Shown here: piece by piece, positions 1-8,016 of the stretch
How the letters are laid out: every line of letters begins with the position of its first letter
How positions within the stretch are numbered: the first letter of the stretch is position 1
Origin: Candidatus Obscuribacterium magneticum
GTDB lineage: Bacteria; Elusimicrobiota; Elusimicrobia; F11
Reading direction: 5' to 3'
DNA length: 51,384 bases
Assembly: GCA_020523905.1 (NCBI GenBank)
Contig: JAJAPZ010000015.1
Coordinates: 1-51,384, forward strand
Made by a program: the position numbers and the translations under genes
Notes under the pieces: model-generated
Told to the model about the DNA's origin: nothing
Database searches by the model: none
Seen by the model: only the letters and a program-made list of their open reading frames with translations

Positions 1-336
1 CTGGGGAGCAAGGTGCGCCTCAATAAATACGGCATCGATTTGAACGTGCTGGATAAGATGGGGGTTAAGGCGGTTGAAGAGGCATTGAAGGTGAGCCGCG
101 TGGTGGTGGTCGATGAAATCGGAACGATGGAGATGATGTCGCCTCTTTTTTGCGAAACGATTGCGGCTGCCCTGATCCGCCCCACGCCTCTTTTGGCGAC
201 CATCCGCCTGAAAGCGGAGCCTTTCACCTCCCAGATCAAAAAATTGTCCGATACTCTTTTATTAAAGCTTGACCGCGACAACTTTCTCGAAGTTAAAGAG
301 AAAGTCCGCGTGTGGTTGTCAGAGAAATTGGGGTGA
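1..336 (+). CDS. THEP1-type nucleoside-triphosphatase, 5' end outside window
   Basis: The frame is open from base 1, so the start and the P-loop lie upstream. The visible 111 residues match the C-terminal two thirds of the NTPase_1/THEP1 family (small P-loop NTPases that hydrolyse NTPs; physiological role poorly known). There is a segment RLNKYGIDL, then a hydrophobic strand ending in the Walker B-like VVVVDEIGTME, then SPLF and the strand PLLATI typical of the family. The stop overlaps the next start (ATGA at 333-336), implying translational coupling to the SAM hydrolase gene. Family assignment is good; substrate is unknown. Confidence 0.85.
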   Translation: MGSKVRLNKYGIDLNVLDKMGVKAVEEALKVSRVVVVDEIGTMEMMSPLFCETIAAALIRPTPLLATIRLKAEPFTSQIKKLSDTLLLKLDRDNFLEVKEKVRVWLSEKLG

Positions 337-1163
337 TGTCGATGGCTTTGGTGTGTTTGTTGACGGATTTCGGGTCTTCGGATGGTTATGTCGGCGTGAT
401 GAAAGGAGTGATCCTTTCGATTGCGCCGGAGGCCCGGTTCGTGGATCTCACCCACGGGATTGCGCCCCAGGATGTGCGGTCGGCGGCGTTTCAACTTTTG
501 GCGGCCTATCGCTATTTTCCGAAAGGAACCCTTTTTCTTTCCGTGGTGGATCCGGGGGTCGGGTCCAACCGGCGCATCCTCTATACCGAAGCCGGTGGAT
601 GGCATTTTCTGGCGCCGGACAACGGCCTTCTTTCATGGGTTTTGGAGGAGGAGAAGCCGGAGTTGGTCTTGGCGGTGTCAAAGGCGCTGACCTCGGGGGA
701 AAGTTTAAGCCGCACCTTTCACGGGCGGGACGTGTTTGCGCCTCTGGCGGGACGTTTCCTTAAAGGAGAGAAGCCGACCTCCTGGGGTTCGAAGGTCGAC
801 GACTGGGCCCGGCTTCCGTTTCCGTCCGTAAAAAAAACCGGTCGCCGGTGGACCGGAGAAATTCTGGCCGTGGATCATTTTGGAAACCTCATCACGAACA
901 TTCGGAACAAGGACCTATCCCCTGTGGCGGAGAAAGGGCGGATTGAAATACGGCTCGGCAAGAAGGCGGGCGTGATCAAAGGGCTGGCTTCCACTTACAA
1001 CAGCGTTCCGACGGGCCGGCTGTTGGCGATCGCCGGGTCGGCAGGCTTTGTCGAGATCTCCCAGCGCGATGGAAACGCCGCCAAAAAGACCGGGCTTAAT
1101 GTTGGAGATCCCTTTACCTTAATGCCCGTCATTCCGGCGAAAGCCGGAATCCCGTTTCTATGA
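333..1163 (+). CDS. SAM hydrolase / SAM hydroxide adenosyltransferase (DUF62 family)
   Basis: The family splits S-adenosylmethionine into adenosine and methionine using water and is related to fluorinase and chlorinase. Family blocks are visible in order: LLTDFGSSDGYVGVMKG at the N-terminus, DLTHGIAPQD, VVDPGVGS, APDNGLLSWVL, FHGRDVFAPLAG, and VDHFGNLITNI in the C-terminal domain. I chose ATG 333, which overlaps the upstream stop; ATG 339 is possible and an upstream in-frame GTG at 312 is less likely. The last dozen residues (PVIPAKAGIPFL) are encoded by an inverted-repeat element starting at 1127, so the original C-terminus has been replaced or extended by the repeat. The physiological reason for SAM hydrolysis here is unknown. 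Confidence 0.92.
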   Translation: MMSMALVCLLTDFGSSDGYVGVMKGVILSIAPEARFVDLTHGIAPQDVRSAAFQLLAAYRYFPKGTLFLSVVDPGVGSNRRILYTEAGGWHFLAPDNGLLSWVLEEEKPELVLAVSKALTSGESLSRTFHGRDVFAPLAGRFLKGEKPTSWGSKVDDWARLPFPSVKKTGRRWTGEILAVDHFGNLITNIRNKDLSPVAEKGRIEIRLGKKAGVIKGLASTYNSVPTGRLLAIAGSAGFVEISQRDGNAAKKTGLNVGDPFTLMPVIPAKAGIPFL

Positions 1164-1282
1164 TTAAAATAATCGACGGGACCGTTACGTGACACGGTCC
1201 AGGTCGTAAAACGGACTCTAAATGAAAGTTAACGGCCTGGATCCCGACTTTCGTCGGGATGACGACTTTCGTCGGGATGACG
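1127..1282. repeat. Long-form inverted repeat element, family A (copy 1)
   Basis: The left arm is at 1127-1154 (CGTCATTCCGGCGAAAGCCG then GAATCCCG). The right arm at 1235-1264 ends CGGGATGACG and is followed by a second tandem right-arm unit at 1265-1282. Between them lies the family core, with CCAGGTCGTAAAACG near 1199 and GGCCTGG near 1234. The element codes for the C-terminus of the SAM hydrolase and for the first residues of the following membrane protein. Other copies are at 7282, 11404, 17226, 19680 and 49656. Confidence 0.85.
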
Positions 1283-2919
1283 TCCTTCGTCAGCGAATCA
1301 TTCTTTTTTTGGTGCCCCTCTTTTTATCCCTTCCATTCCTCAACCGGGCGTTCTTTGTCGACGATCACTATTTTGTGGAGATCGCCTCCTGGTTGAAGGA
1401 CCATCCCACCCTCCCCTACCATTTCCGGGCCGATGACGCCGGCCTTCAGAACCGCGGGTGGGAAGAGGACGGCTTCGTGCGGATGGTGAATCCGCTCCTT
1501 CACCATTACTATCTGGCAGGCCTTATTAAGATCGGCGGAACGCGGGAGGGGTTCTTGCGGTTGGGTTGCGTGCTGTTGAGCTGCCTGGCGGCCCTTTTTA
1601 TCTTTGAGCTGGCGCGGCGGTGGACGACGTATCCTTTTTTGGTGACGCTCTTGGTCCTCGTGACGCCCGTCCACTGGTTGTCCGCGCACAGCCTTCTCAT
1701 CGATTCCACGATGGGGATGTTTTTCTTCGGGGCTCTTTACTTATTTTTGCGGGGGATGGAGAAAGATTCGATCCCCATTCTTGTTGCCAGCGGAATTTTT
1801 ATGGGGTGCGCCATTTTGTCCAAGTACACCGCCCTCCTCATCCTGCCGGTGACAGGATTTTTAGTGCTATTGTATTGGAAGAGGTTGCCCCGAAAAGGGA
1901 TCGCGATCGTCCCGTGGGCGATTGGGTTATCCTTTCTCCTTATTTATAGTCTCTACACAAAGCATCTCTATGGGAGCCCTCATATATTTGCCGCGTCCTC
2001 GCGAATGGTCCGGTCCGCCGGCTGGGCCAAAGGGCTCGAGTTTTTTATCTTCTTATCGGGATCTTCGCTGGCCCTCTTATTGGCATGGGGGCTTCTGGGC
2101 TTAAGGCGTTCCCTCATCGCCGCCTTGACGGTTTTTACAGTTGGGCAGATCTTTTCCAGCCGGATCGGCGGATTTAATTTTATCCAGGGGCAGCTTCTTG
2201 GGCTTTGGATCGTGACCAGTTTTATTTTTGTCGGGCTTCTCATGGCCCGATGGAAGGATTGGGTTTACCCGCGGGATCATTTTTTATTCCTTTGGTTTTT
2301 GGGTTATGCCGGCATGATGTACGCGGTGATGGATTGGGTGGCCGTGCGGTATTATGTGATTGTGACGCCCGCTCTTATCTTTCTTTTGTCGCGGTTGGTG
2401 GATTGGCGCTGGCCCCGGGTGTCGCCCCGGGTATTAAAAGGCGCCATCGGCGTGACCTTCCTTTTAACTCTCGGGATTGGCTACGCCGATTACAAGCAAG
2501 CAGCCGCCTCCCGTTTGCTGGTGGGGGATCTGAAGGCGCGGGGATTTTCCGGGGGGGATCGCCATTTCTATTTGGGGGATTCCTTCACGATGAGCTATTT
2601 GATGCATCACGGGTGGGCGGCCTGCTTTCCGGAAACGAGGTTCCAAATCGGAGATCAGATCATCGGAAACGAAGTGACCATGCCCCTCAAATGGTTCGAC
2701 CGGCGCCCGGTTTATTTAAAAGAGCTCGCTCAGTTTGAATATCCGACGAGATTCCCCATCAAGGTCATGGACTACCAGGGATCGGCGGGTTTTTATGCGT
2801 CTGTTTGGGGGGCCCTGCCTTTTACGATTTCTTTCGGGCCATGGGAGAGGTTTCACCTTTTTGAGGTGACGGGTTTGAAAGAGCCAGGCGCCAAAGGAGG
2901 GCAAACCGATCGGAAATAA
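1222..2919 (+). CDS. GT-C (GT39/ArnT-like) polytopic membrane glycosyltransferase
   Basis: A 565-residue protein with about ten to twelve hydrophobic helices, then a soluble C-terminal domain from about residue 430. The acidic pair in FFVDDHYFVE just after the first membrane helix is where GT-C enzymes (PMT, ArnT) keep their catalytic Asp, so a lipid-phosphate sugar transfer to a periplasmic acceptor is expected. The first about 20 residues (with two FRRDD units) are encoded by the tandem arms of a repeat element, so the annotated ATG 1222 may not be native; a start nearer the first helix (about 1290-1310) is possible. Donor and acceptor cannot be read from the sequence. Confidence 0.75.
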   Translation: MKVNGLDPDFRRDDDFRRDDVLRQRIILFLVPLFLSLPFLNRAFFVDDHYFVEIASWLKDHPTLPYHFRADDAGLQNRGWEEDGFVRMVNPLLHHYYLAGLIKIGGTREGFLRLGCVLLSCLAALFIFELARRWTTYPFLVTLLVLVTPVHWLSAHSLLIDSTMGMFFFGALYLFLRGMEKDSIPILVASGIFMGCAILSKYTALLILPVTGFLVLLYWKRLPRKGIAIVPWAIGLSFLLIYSLYTKHLYGSPHIFAASSRMVRSAGWAKGLEFFIFLSGSSLALLLAWGLLGLRRSLIAALTVFTVGQIFSSRIGGFNFIQGQLLGLWIVTSFIFVGLLMARWKDWVYPRDHFLFLWFLGYAGMMYAVMDWVAVRYYVIVTPALIFLLSRLVDWRWPRVSPRVLKGAIGVTFLLTLGIGYADYKQAAASRLLVGDLKARGFSGGDRHFYLGDSFTMSYLMHHGWAACFPETRFQIGDQIIGNEVTMPLKWFDRRPVYLKELAQFEYPTRFPIKVMDYQGSAGFYASVWGALPFTISFGPWERFHLFEVTGLKEPGAKGGQTDRK

Positions 2920-2929
2920 TTCTCGATCA

Positions 2930-3316
2930 ATGATATGGCTATCATCCTGGGGGCCGGTTCTTCTCTGGGCCGGGCTTATTTTTTACCTCTCCAGCGTGCC
3001 CCGGCTCACCACAGGCTGGGGTCTGTGGGACCTCCTCCTGCGTAAGGGCGCCCATATGTTTGAGTACGCCGTTTTGGCGTTATTTTTGGTCCGGGCTGGA
3101 CGGAAAACTTGGCCCACCTCGGTTCGTCCGAACGTGCTATTATGGAGCCTCTTTGGAGCCGTTCTTTATGCCGCTTCGGATGAAATCCACCAGGCGTACG
3201 TACCCGGGCGCGGGCCCTCGGTGGTCGATGTTTTGATTGATTCCTCCGGCGCTTTGATTGCTGTCATTTGGTGCCGCAAAAAGTGGGATGCTATTAATGA
3301 ATTCTTTAAATATTAA
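2930..3316 (+). CDS. VanZ-like family membrane protein
   Basis: A 128-residue protein with four predicted membrane helices and the VanZ family signature: YLSSVPRLT after helix 1, RKGAHMFEYAVLALF in helix 2, and SDEIHQAYVPGRGPSVVDVLIDSSGAL toward helix 4 (quoted here as key blocks SDEIHQ, PGR, DVLIDSSGA). VanZ-like proteins are small envelope proteins; the founding member raises teicoplanin resistance, but most have no known role. It lies 10 bases after the GT-C gene, and its end overlaps the lipoprotein start, so 1222-5260 reads as one operon. Confidence 0.85.
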   Translation: MIWLSSWGPVLLWAGLIFYLSSVPRLTTGWGLWDLLLRKGAHMFEYAVLALFLVRAGRKTWPTSVRPNVLLWSLFGAVLYAASDEIHQAYVPGRGPSVVDVLIDSSGALIAVIWCRKKWDAINEFFKY

Positions 3317-4199
3317 GCGCGCGTTTGTTGGGGCGTTGGGTTGTCTGGTCGTTTTGTCCCTTGGCGTCGGTTGCGGGCCGAAGATGGAATTTAATTCGGC
3401 CAGGAAACTGGAGAAAAAGGGCAAGTTTTATCAAGCCTGGGAAAAGTACCAGGAGTTTGTGGCCAGCTACCCCAAGCATGAGCTGGCGCCGGAGGCCCTT
3501 TTCCGGGCGGGTTGGGTCGCGCAGAAGCAGATTAACGATTGCTACATGGCTAGGACCTTTTACGAGCGGGTGATGGCGATGTATCCCCAATCAGACCCCT
3601 GGGCGCGGGCGGCGGTCCTGCAGATCAACAGCTGCCCCGATTATTTCCCTCTTCTGGCCGGCTGGAGCTGGACCGAAGGCGACTCGGACACGAAAGGCAA
3701 AAACGCCCGCATCGAGATCGTCTGCGAGCCGCTCCGGGGCGGCAAGCGATGGCTGCCTTCGGAGGCGGGGATTTTGGTGAAGTCATTTTACGCGGGGGAT
3801 CGCAAATCGTATGAGACCCGCTTGGTTTATAAAAAAGTCGAAGGCGAGTTGTTGGAGTTCCCGTCGGAGGACGATCCCCGTTCCAAAGCGATTATGAGGT
3901 GGCCGCTTCGTCTCGGCAACCAGTGGAGAACCGTGAGCGACAAGAAGGTTTTTATTTACGAGGTGAAGGATGTCGAAGCCAAGGTCAAGGTGGCCGCGGG
4001 GGAATTTTTGGACTGTCTTCAAGTTCAGTCCGTGATCGAAGGCATATCCTCCGCCGCCACCAACGAGTATTATGCGCCGGGCGTGGGGCGCGTCCTCACC
4101 ACCGTGTCTGTCAAAGGGGAAGAGAAGCGCGTCACCGAGCTTCTTTCCTACAAGCGGGTCGATTATCCCGATTTTTCGGTGGATGAGAGCAAGAAATGA
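3297..4199 (+). CDS. Lipoprotein with TPR-like N-terminal region
   Basis: A start at ATG 3297 gives a type II signal peptide: basic MNSLNIKR, hydrophobic core, lipobox LGVGC with the lipidated Cys near residue 26. Earlier in-frame starts would put a long non-hydrophobic leader before it. Residues about 30-110 look like tetratricopeptide repeats (KKGKFYQAWEKYQEFVASYP, then ALFRAGWVAQ), as in BamD/YbgF-type envelope proteins. The rest is a beta-rich domain of unknown family. The start overlaps the VanZ stop region, and its stop overlaps the nuclease start (ATGA). An envelope role is likely; the exact function is not recognised. Confidence 0.75.
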   Translation: MNSLNIKRAFVGALGCLVVLSLGVGCGPKMEFNSARKLEKKGKFYQAWEKYQEFVASYPKHELAPEALFRAGWVAQKQINDCYMARTFYERVMAMYPQSDPWARAAVLQINSCPDYFPLLAGWSWTEGDSDTKGKNARIEIVCEPLRGGKRWLPSEAGILVKSFYAGDRKSYETRLVYKKVEGELLEFPSEDDPRSKAIMRWPLRLGNQWRTVSDKKVFIYEVKDVEAKVKVAAGEFLDCLQVQSVIEGISSAATNEYYAPGVGRVLTTVSVKGEEKRVTELLSYKRVDYPDFSVDESKK

Positions 4200-5260
4200 A
4201 CCAGTTGACCTTTGAAGGCCGTGTCGAACCCGTCAAGGGTGAGCCCGGCTCCGGCGCCCCGGCGGCCTCTTCAAGCGAGCCCCCCAAGAAAGACAGTTGG
4301 TACAAGGGCCGCATTCTATCCCACTCCTCGGTTTCCACCTACCGCGCCTGCCCGCAACGCTGGAAATTTCGGTATGTGGACAAAATCCCCGAGCGTCCGC
4401 GGTCTTTCTTTTCTTTCGGGAAAAGCATCCATGCAGGGCTTGAGTTTTTACTGGTGAAGCTGCCGGAGCCATTGCCCCTCTTGGAGGAGCTCCTGGCCGC
4501 CTATAAAGCCAATTGGCTGCGCGAAGGGTATGATTCGCCGCTCCAGGAGAAGTGGTTCTATCAGGAAGGGGAGCGGATTTTGCGGGCCTTTTATGCCAAG
4601 CATCAAGCGGACTTTAAAAACGTGTTTAAAATCGAATACAAGTTCACGTTTGATATCGATGGGGTGCCTGTCACCGGGTTTGTGGACCGCATCGACCAAA
4701 CCGCCTCAGGGAAGCTTGCTCTGATCGATTACAAAACCGGGAAGGCCTTCGACCGCTCCCGCGTTCGGACCGACCCGCAGCTCACCCTTTATCAGATGGC
4801 GTGTGCGCAGTTGTTGGGCATGGAGGTTGACACCGTCACCCTCTACCATCTCAATTCCTTGACGCCCGTGACGGCGCCGGCTCATCCGCCGGAGCTCCTC
4901 CATCAAGTGCGGGAACAGGTGGTGGAGGCCGCCCGGGGAATCTCCGACAACAAGTTTGATCCCAAACCGGAGCAGAGCGGCCAGTGCCAGTGGTGCGATT
5001 ATCTCCAGATTTGTCCCGCCTTCGCCGGCAAGAGAAAGTCGGCTTCGGGGGCCGGGTCGTCGCAAGAATCCATCAATCGGGTCGCCGACCGCTACGGCCA
5101 GCTCGATCGGAAGATTCGGGAACTGACCGCCGAGCGGGATCAGTTGGGCCAGACCCTATCCTCCCACCTCACTCAGATCCAGATGGATCAACTGGATGGC
5201 GAGTATTACTCCGTGAAGCGGGTGACTGGCGGTATTGAAGTCACCCCGAAAGAGGATTAA
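4196..5260 (+). CDS. PD-(D/E)XK nuclease of the RecB/Cas4-like type with a four-Cys cluster
   Basis: A 354-residue protein with a short disordered N-terminus, then a PDDEXK_1 domain. Motifs: LSHSSVSTYRACPQRWKFRY (residues about 41-60), GFVDRID with Asp164, LIDYKTGK with Asp178 and Lys180, and QLTLYQMA (the QxxxY motif). Cys52 together with Cys264, Cys267 and Cys273 (CQWCDYLQIC) form the layout of the Fe-S cluster of AddB and Cas4. The C-terminal 70 residues are probably coiled coil. Such stand-alone proteins are presumed DNA exonucleases. No helicase, AddA or Cas genes are nearby, so the pathway is unclear. Confidence 0.87.
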   Translation: MNQLTFEGRVEPVKGEPGSGAPAASSSEPPKKDSWYKGRILSHSSVSTYRACPQRWKFRYVDKIPERPRSFFSFGKSIHAGLEFLLVKLPEPLPLLEELLAAYKANWLREGYDSPLQEKWFYQEGERILRAFYAKHQADFKNVFKIEYKFTFDIDGVPVTGFVDRIDQTASGKLALIDYKTGKAFDRSRVRTDPQLTLYQMACAQLLGMEVDTVTLYHLNSLTPVTAPAHPPELLHQVREQVVEAARGISDNKFDPKPEQSGQCQWCDYLQICPAFAGKRKSASGAGSSQESINRVADRYGQLDRKIRELTAERDQLGQTLSSHLTQIQMDQLDGEYYSVKRVTGGIEVTPKED

Positions 5261-5265
5261 GATTA

Positions 5266-5352
5266 GGTACCGGTTCTCAAGGGGACACCTTTCATGAAAA
5301 TATCTAAATATCAATGGCTTATTGGAAAGGTGTCCCCTTGAGAACCGGTACC
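5266..5352. repeat. Perfect 28-bp inverted repeat element, family B
   Basis: The arms 5266-5293 and 5325-5352 are perfect reverse complements (the left arm begins GGTACCGGTTCTCAAGGGGA and ends CACCTTTC), separated by a 31-base AT-rich loop. The element fills the whole gap between the nuclease stop and the YjbQ body, and holds the only ATG of the next gene. It resembles the short palindromic elements moved by Y1/RAYT transposases, but that is inference; no transposase is in the window. Confidence 0.9.
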
Positions 5353-5751
5353 ACATATATCTGGTTCAACACGCCGCACCGGAAAGACATCATCAACATC
5401 ACCAAGCAGGTCGGGGAAATGGTGGAGAAATCCAAAATCAAAGAGGGCCTTTGTTTGGTGAGCGCCATGCACATCACGGCGGGGATTTGGGTCAATGATG
5501 AAGAAGAAGGCCTCAAAGCGGACATGATGGAGTGGATCGAAAAATTGGCTCCGGTCAATCCGAACTACCGCCATCATCGAACCGGGGAGGATAATGGGGA
5601 TGCGCACCTGAAAAGAACGCTCCTCCATCATCAGGCGGTTCTCCCGGTGACGAAAGGAGAGCTGGATTTAGGGCCGTGGGAGCAGATTTTTTATGTCGAG
5701 TTTGACGGTCAGCGGAAGAAAAGAGTCGTCGTCAAAATAATCGGTGAATAA
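5314..5751 (+). CDS. yjbQ: YjbQ/UPF0047 family protein
   Basis: A single-domain protein of the YjbQ family (thiamine-phosphate synthase-like side activity reported for E. coli YjbQ; the true role is uncertain). Family blocks: DIINITKQV, then [11 protein letters not shown] (usual HTTAGxxxNE), [20 protein letters not shown], and the C-terminal [29 protein letters not shown] 5314 lies inside the loop of an inverted repeat with no clear Shine-Dalgarno, and the first about 13 residues are coded by the repeat arm; TTG 5338 is an in-frame alternative. Length (145) is normal for the family. It overlaps the next gene by 8 bases. Confidence 0.85.
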   Translation: MAYWKGVPLRTGTTYIWFNTPHRKDIINITKQVGEMVEKSKIKEGLCLVSAMHITAGIWVNDEEEGLKADMMEWIEKLAPVNPNYRHHRTGEDNGDAHLKRTLLHHQAVLPVTKGELDLGPWEQIFYVEFDGQRKKRVVVKIIGE

Positions 5752-7231
5752 ACCAATGGCCCGGCGCGTTCTTGTCGCGGTTGTTATTGTCGTCGTTCTG
5801 GCGGTCGTCCTTGGGGTTTGGATGGCGCGCCGCCGGCGGGCGCAACAACTGACGACCGCTCCCCTGGTTCCCGTTTCGACGCAGGCCGTGACCGTTCCCG
5901 TGGTTCCGGTCCCGGCGACAACGCCGGTGGCCCTGCCTTTGAAACCGGCGAAAAAACCGGCGGCTGCTCCGAAACCCGTCCCCAAACCGGAAGCGGCGGT
6001 GCCGCCCGTTGTTCCCCCGATGGCTCCGCCTCCCGTTGAAATTCACGAAGAATTAATCCCGAAGAATATCGAAATTATCCGCGTTTATTACGAGCATTCC
6101 CTCACAGGACCTGGAAGCACGGTCAACTTTGATATCAATGGCTCGGGGTTTACGAAAGAGTTCGAGCAGATGATCACCGTGGAGTCGGGACATGAAAACG
6201 TGGCGGTAAAAAATCTTCACCTGGTGACGCCCAATCAGATTGAAGGCCAACTGGTGGTGGACGAAAAAACCCCGACCGGCGTCATCTTCCCGCGGGTCCT
6301 CATTCAGGGGAAGGTGGTGTTCCAGGCGACGGACCCCTTCGCCGTCATCCGTCCCTGCGAGGTGTTGAATCTCGTTTTTACCGCCATGGGGGAAACCGGA
6401 CGCACGGGCCGCTTCCGTGTGTTCACCAATTTGACGGAGGATATGTATAAGAAGTTTTCAGTCGAGGCGTCGACGCCGGGCATTGTCATCACCGACCCCA
6501 TGCCGTCCCTTCCTTTCATTGTGGACGCCACGGTCAACATCAATATGGCCGTGGGAGGCGAGTACGGCCTCATGGTCAAGCTGGGAGGGAAAACGATTTT
6601 TGACCGGCCGGGCATCATCCGTGTGGTAAGGCCCAATGTCGGCGACACTGGGCTCATTCAACGGATCACGGCGGAAGACGGCTATCACCGGCCCGGGGAC
6701 CAGGCCAAGTTCATGATTCAAGGAAGCGGTTTCCAGCCTCAGGACGGCGGGATATTGAAGGTCAAGGTCAAAGGGGTTGACGTCGCACAGAGTTCCATTG
6801 TCGTCTTGGCGCCCGGTCGCATGGATATGACACTCGATATCCCAACGGATGCCAAAGAGGGGCCCTATTCCTTTTCCGTCTTAAGCGGGGATCAGGTCGT
6901 GGGGGAGGCCCCCAACGCCTTTGTGGTGGTGCCCAAAAATTGGGCCCGGTCATTGAACGTGGACCCGCCGGTCACTCCCGGCGGCAAGAGCAGCCTCGTC
7001 CTCTTGGGCCGGGATTTCGACAAAGATTTTGTGAAGGGCATGACGATGGAGGCGGACGAACCGGGCTTGGTGATGGGACCTTTTAAGTGGGTCAATGCCG
7101 GGAGGGCCACGGCGGAAATAACCGTCAAACCGGAGGTCGTGCCCGGCGATTATTGGATCCGGCTCTCCGCCGGCAAGGAACCCGTTCTTCCCGCTTTTGG
7201 CAGCATTATTCAAGTCGGCGAAAAGAAGTAA
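5744..7231 (+). CDS. Membrane-anchored protein with Pro-rich linker and IPT/TIG-like repeats
   Basis: Residues about 5-27 form one membrane helix with an arginine-rich end (MARRRR). Residues 30-105 are a Pro/Ala/Lys/Val-rich linker that could span the periplasm. The rest is a series of about four beta-sandwich units of roughly 95 residues, each starting with a phrase like [28 protein letters not shown] or [14 protein letters not shown], as in IPT/TIG or Ig-like folds. GTG 5744 overlaps the YjbQ stop; ATG 5756 is an alternative start. It is probably an envelope structural or binding protein. No enzymatic motif was seen. Confidence 0.7.
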   Translation: MNKPMARRVLVAVVIVVVLAVVLGVWMARRRRAQQLTTAPLVPVSTQAVTVPVVPVPATTPVALPLKPAKKPAAAPKPVPKPEAAVPPVVPPMAPPPVEIHEELIPKNIEIIRVYYEHSLTGPGSTVNFDINGSGFTKEFEQMITVESGHENVAVKNLHLVTPNQIEGQLVVDEKTPTGVIFPRVLIQGKVVFQATDPFAVIRPCEVLNLVFTAMGETGRTGRFRVFTNLTEDMYKKFSVEASTPGIVITDPMPSLPFIVDATVNINMAVGGEYGLMVKLGGKTIFDRPGIIRVVRPNVGDTGLIQRITAEDGYHRPGDQAKFMIQGSGFQPQDGGILKVKVKGVDVAQSSIVVLAPGRMDMTLDIPTDAKEGPYSFSVLSGDQVVGEAPNAFVVVPKNWARSLNVDPPVTPGGKSSLVLLGRDFDKDFVKGMTMEADEPGLVMGPFKWVNAGRATAEITVKPEVVPGDYWIRLSAGKEPVLPAFGSIIQVGEKK

Positions 7232-7281
7232 GGCGACCGAAACGAATCGTCCTTCCCGCGAAAGAGGCTGTGTCATAATGT

Positions 7282-7393
7282 CGTCACCCCTGCGAAAGCA
7301 GGGGTCCAGGTCTTAAACATGTCATTAAAAGAAGGTTTTACGACCTGGATTCCCGCCCGCCTGCCGGCGAGGCAGGCTTTCGCGGGAATGACG
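7282..7393. repeat. Long-form inverted repeat element, family A (copy 2) with nested palindrome
   Basis: The left arm starts CGTCACCCCTGCGAAAGCAG and the right arm ends TTTCGCGGGAATGACG. The core has CCAGGTCTTAAACATG and GTTTTACGACCTGG. The right arm is split at 7359-7378 by a small palindrome (GCCTGCC..GGCAGGC), the same core sequence that appears inside the broken tRNA-Arg copy at 37178-37243. The element fills the gap between two convergent genes and could also act as a bidirectional terminator. Confidence 0.85.
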
Positions 7394-7407
7394 TGATGCC
7401 ATTTGTA

Positions 7408-7995
7408 TTATCGGCTTAGTAACGCTTCCAGCCCCCGCCGGATCATCATGATGCCGATCGCCGCCAGGAAGATGGCAATGATTTTGGCGACCACCTTTGA
7501 AAACACCTCTCCGGTCATCTTGATAATCCAATCCGAGAAGTAGAGAAGGACCCAGGCGATGAGAAGATTCACGACCAAGGCCAGCGTGATGAGCTGGAAA
7601 TTATACTGGTCGTGAAGAATGAGAAGGGTGGTGATCATGGCGGGGCCGGCGATCAAAGGGATGCCGATGGGAACGACACCGATCAGCCGGTCGGCCGCGG
7701 CTCCCGACGCCTCTTTGGCGGAAGCCCCGAATATCTCTCGGACAGAAAGGATGACGAGAAGAAGCCCCCCACCGATTTTAAAATCCGCCGAGGTAATTCC
7801 CAGAAGCCGGAAAACGAGGGCACCGCCCGTGCCGAAGGTGAGACCGATGATGAGGGCGGTTATGACGGCCTGAAGTGCCAAGCGCCTTTTTTCCTTGAGG
7901 GTCAGCCCCTCGGTGAGGCCGAGAAATAAAGGGAGGGCTCCAATGGGATCAATCGCCACAAAAAGCGGGATGAAGACAACCAGAAACAATTCCAT
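7408..7995 (-). CDS. marC: MarC/UPF0056 family inner-membrane protein
   Basis: A 195-residue, six-helix membrane protein. It begins MELFLVVFIPLFVAIDPIGALPLFLGLT, summarised by the family hallmark AIDPIGALPLF in helix 1, and has a second hallmark VVPIGIPLIAGPAMITTLL (the GP-I repeat) in the second half. MarC proteins were once linked to multiple antibiotic resistance, but that link was not confirmed; the transport substrate is unknown. Length and topology are normal. It stands alone, convergent to the gene before it, with the SGNH gene upstream on the same strand. Confidence 0.9.
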   Translation of the reverse strand: MELFLVVFIPLFVAIDPIGALPLFLGLTEGLTLKEKRRLALQAVITALIIGLTFGTGGALVFRLLGITSADFKIGGGLLLVILSVREIFGASAKEASGAAADRLIGVVPIGIPLIAGPAMITTLLILHDQYNFQLITLALVVNLLIAWVLLYFSDWIIKMTGEVFSKVVAKIIAIFLAAIGIMMIRRGLEALLSR

Positions 7996-8016
7996 GGAGT
8001 GGGAAGATTAGAATTT

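Noticed and set aside
5261..5352. Thiamine (TPP) riboswitch before YjbQ
   Set aside because: The region is a perfect inverted repeat and lacks the conserved TPP riboswitch motifs.
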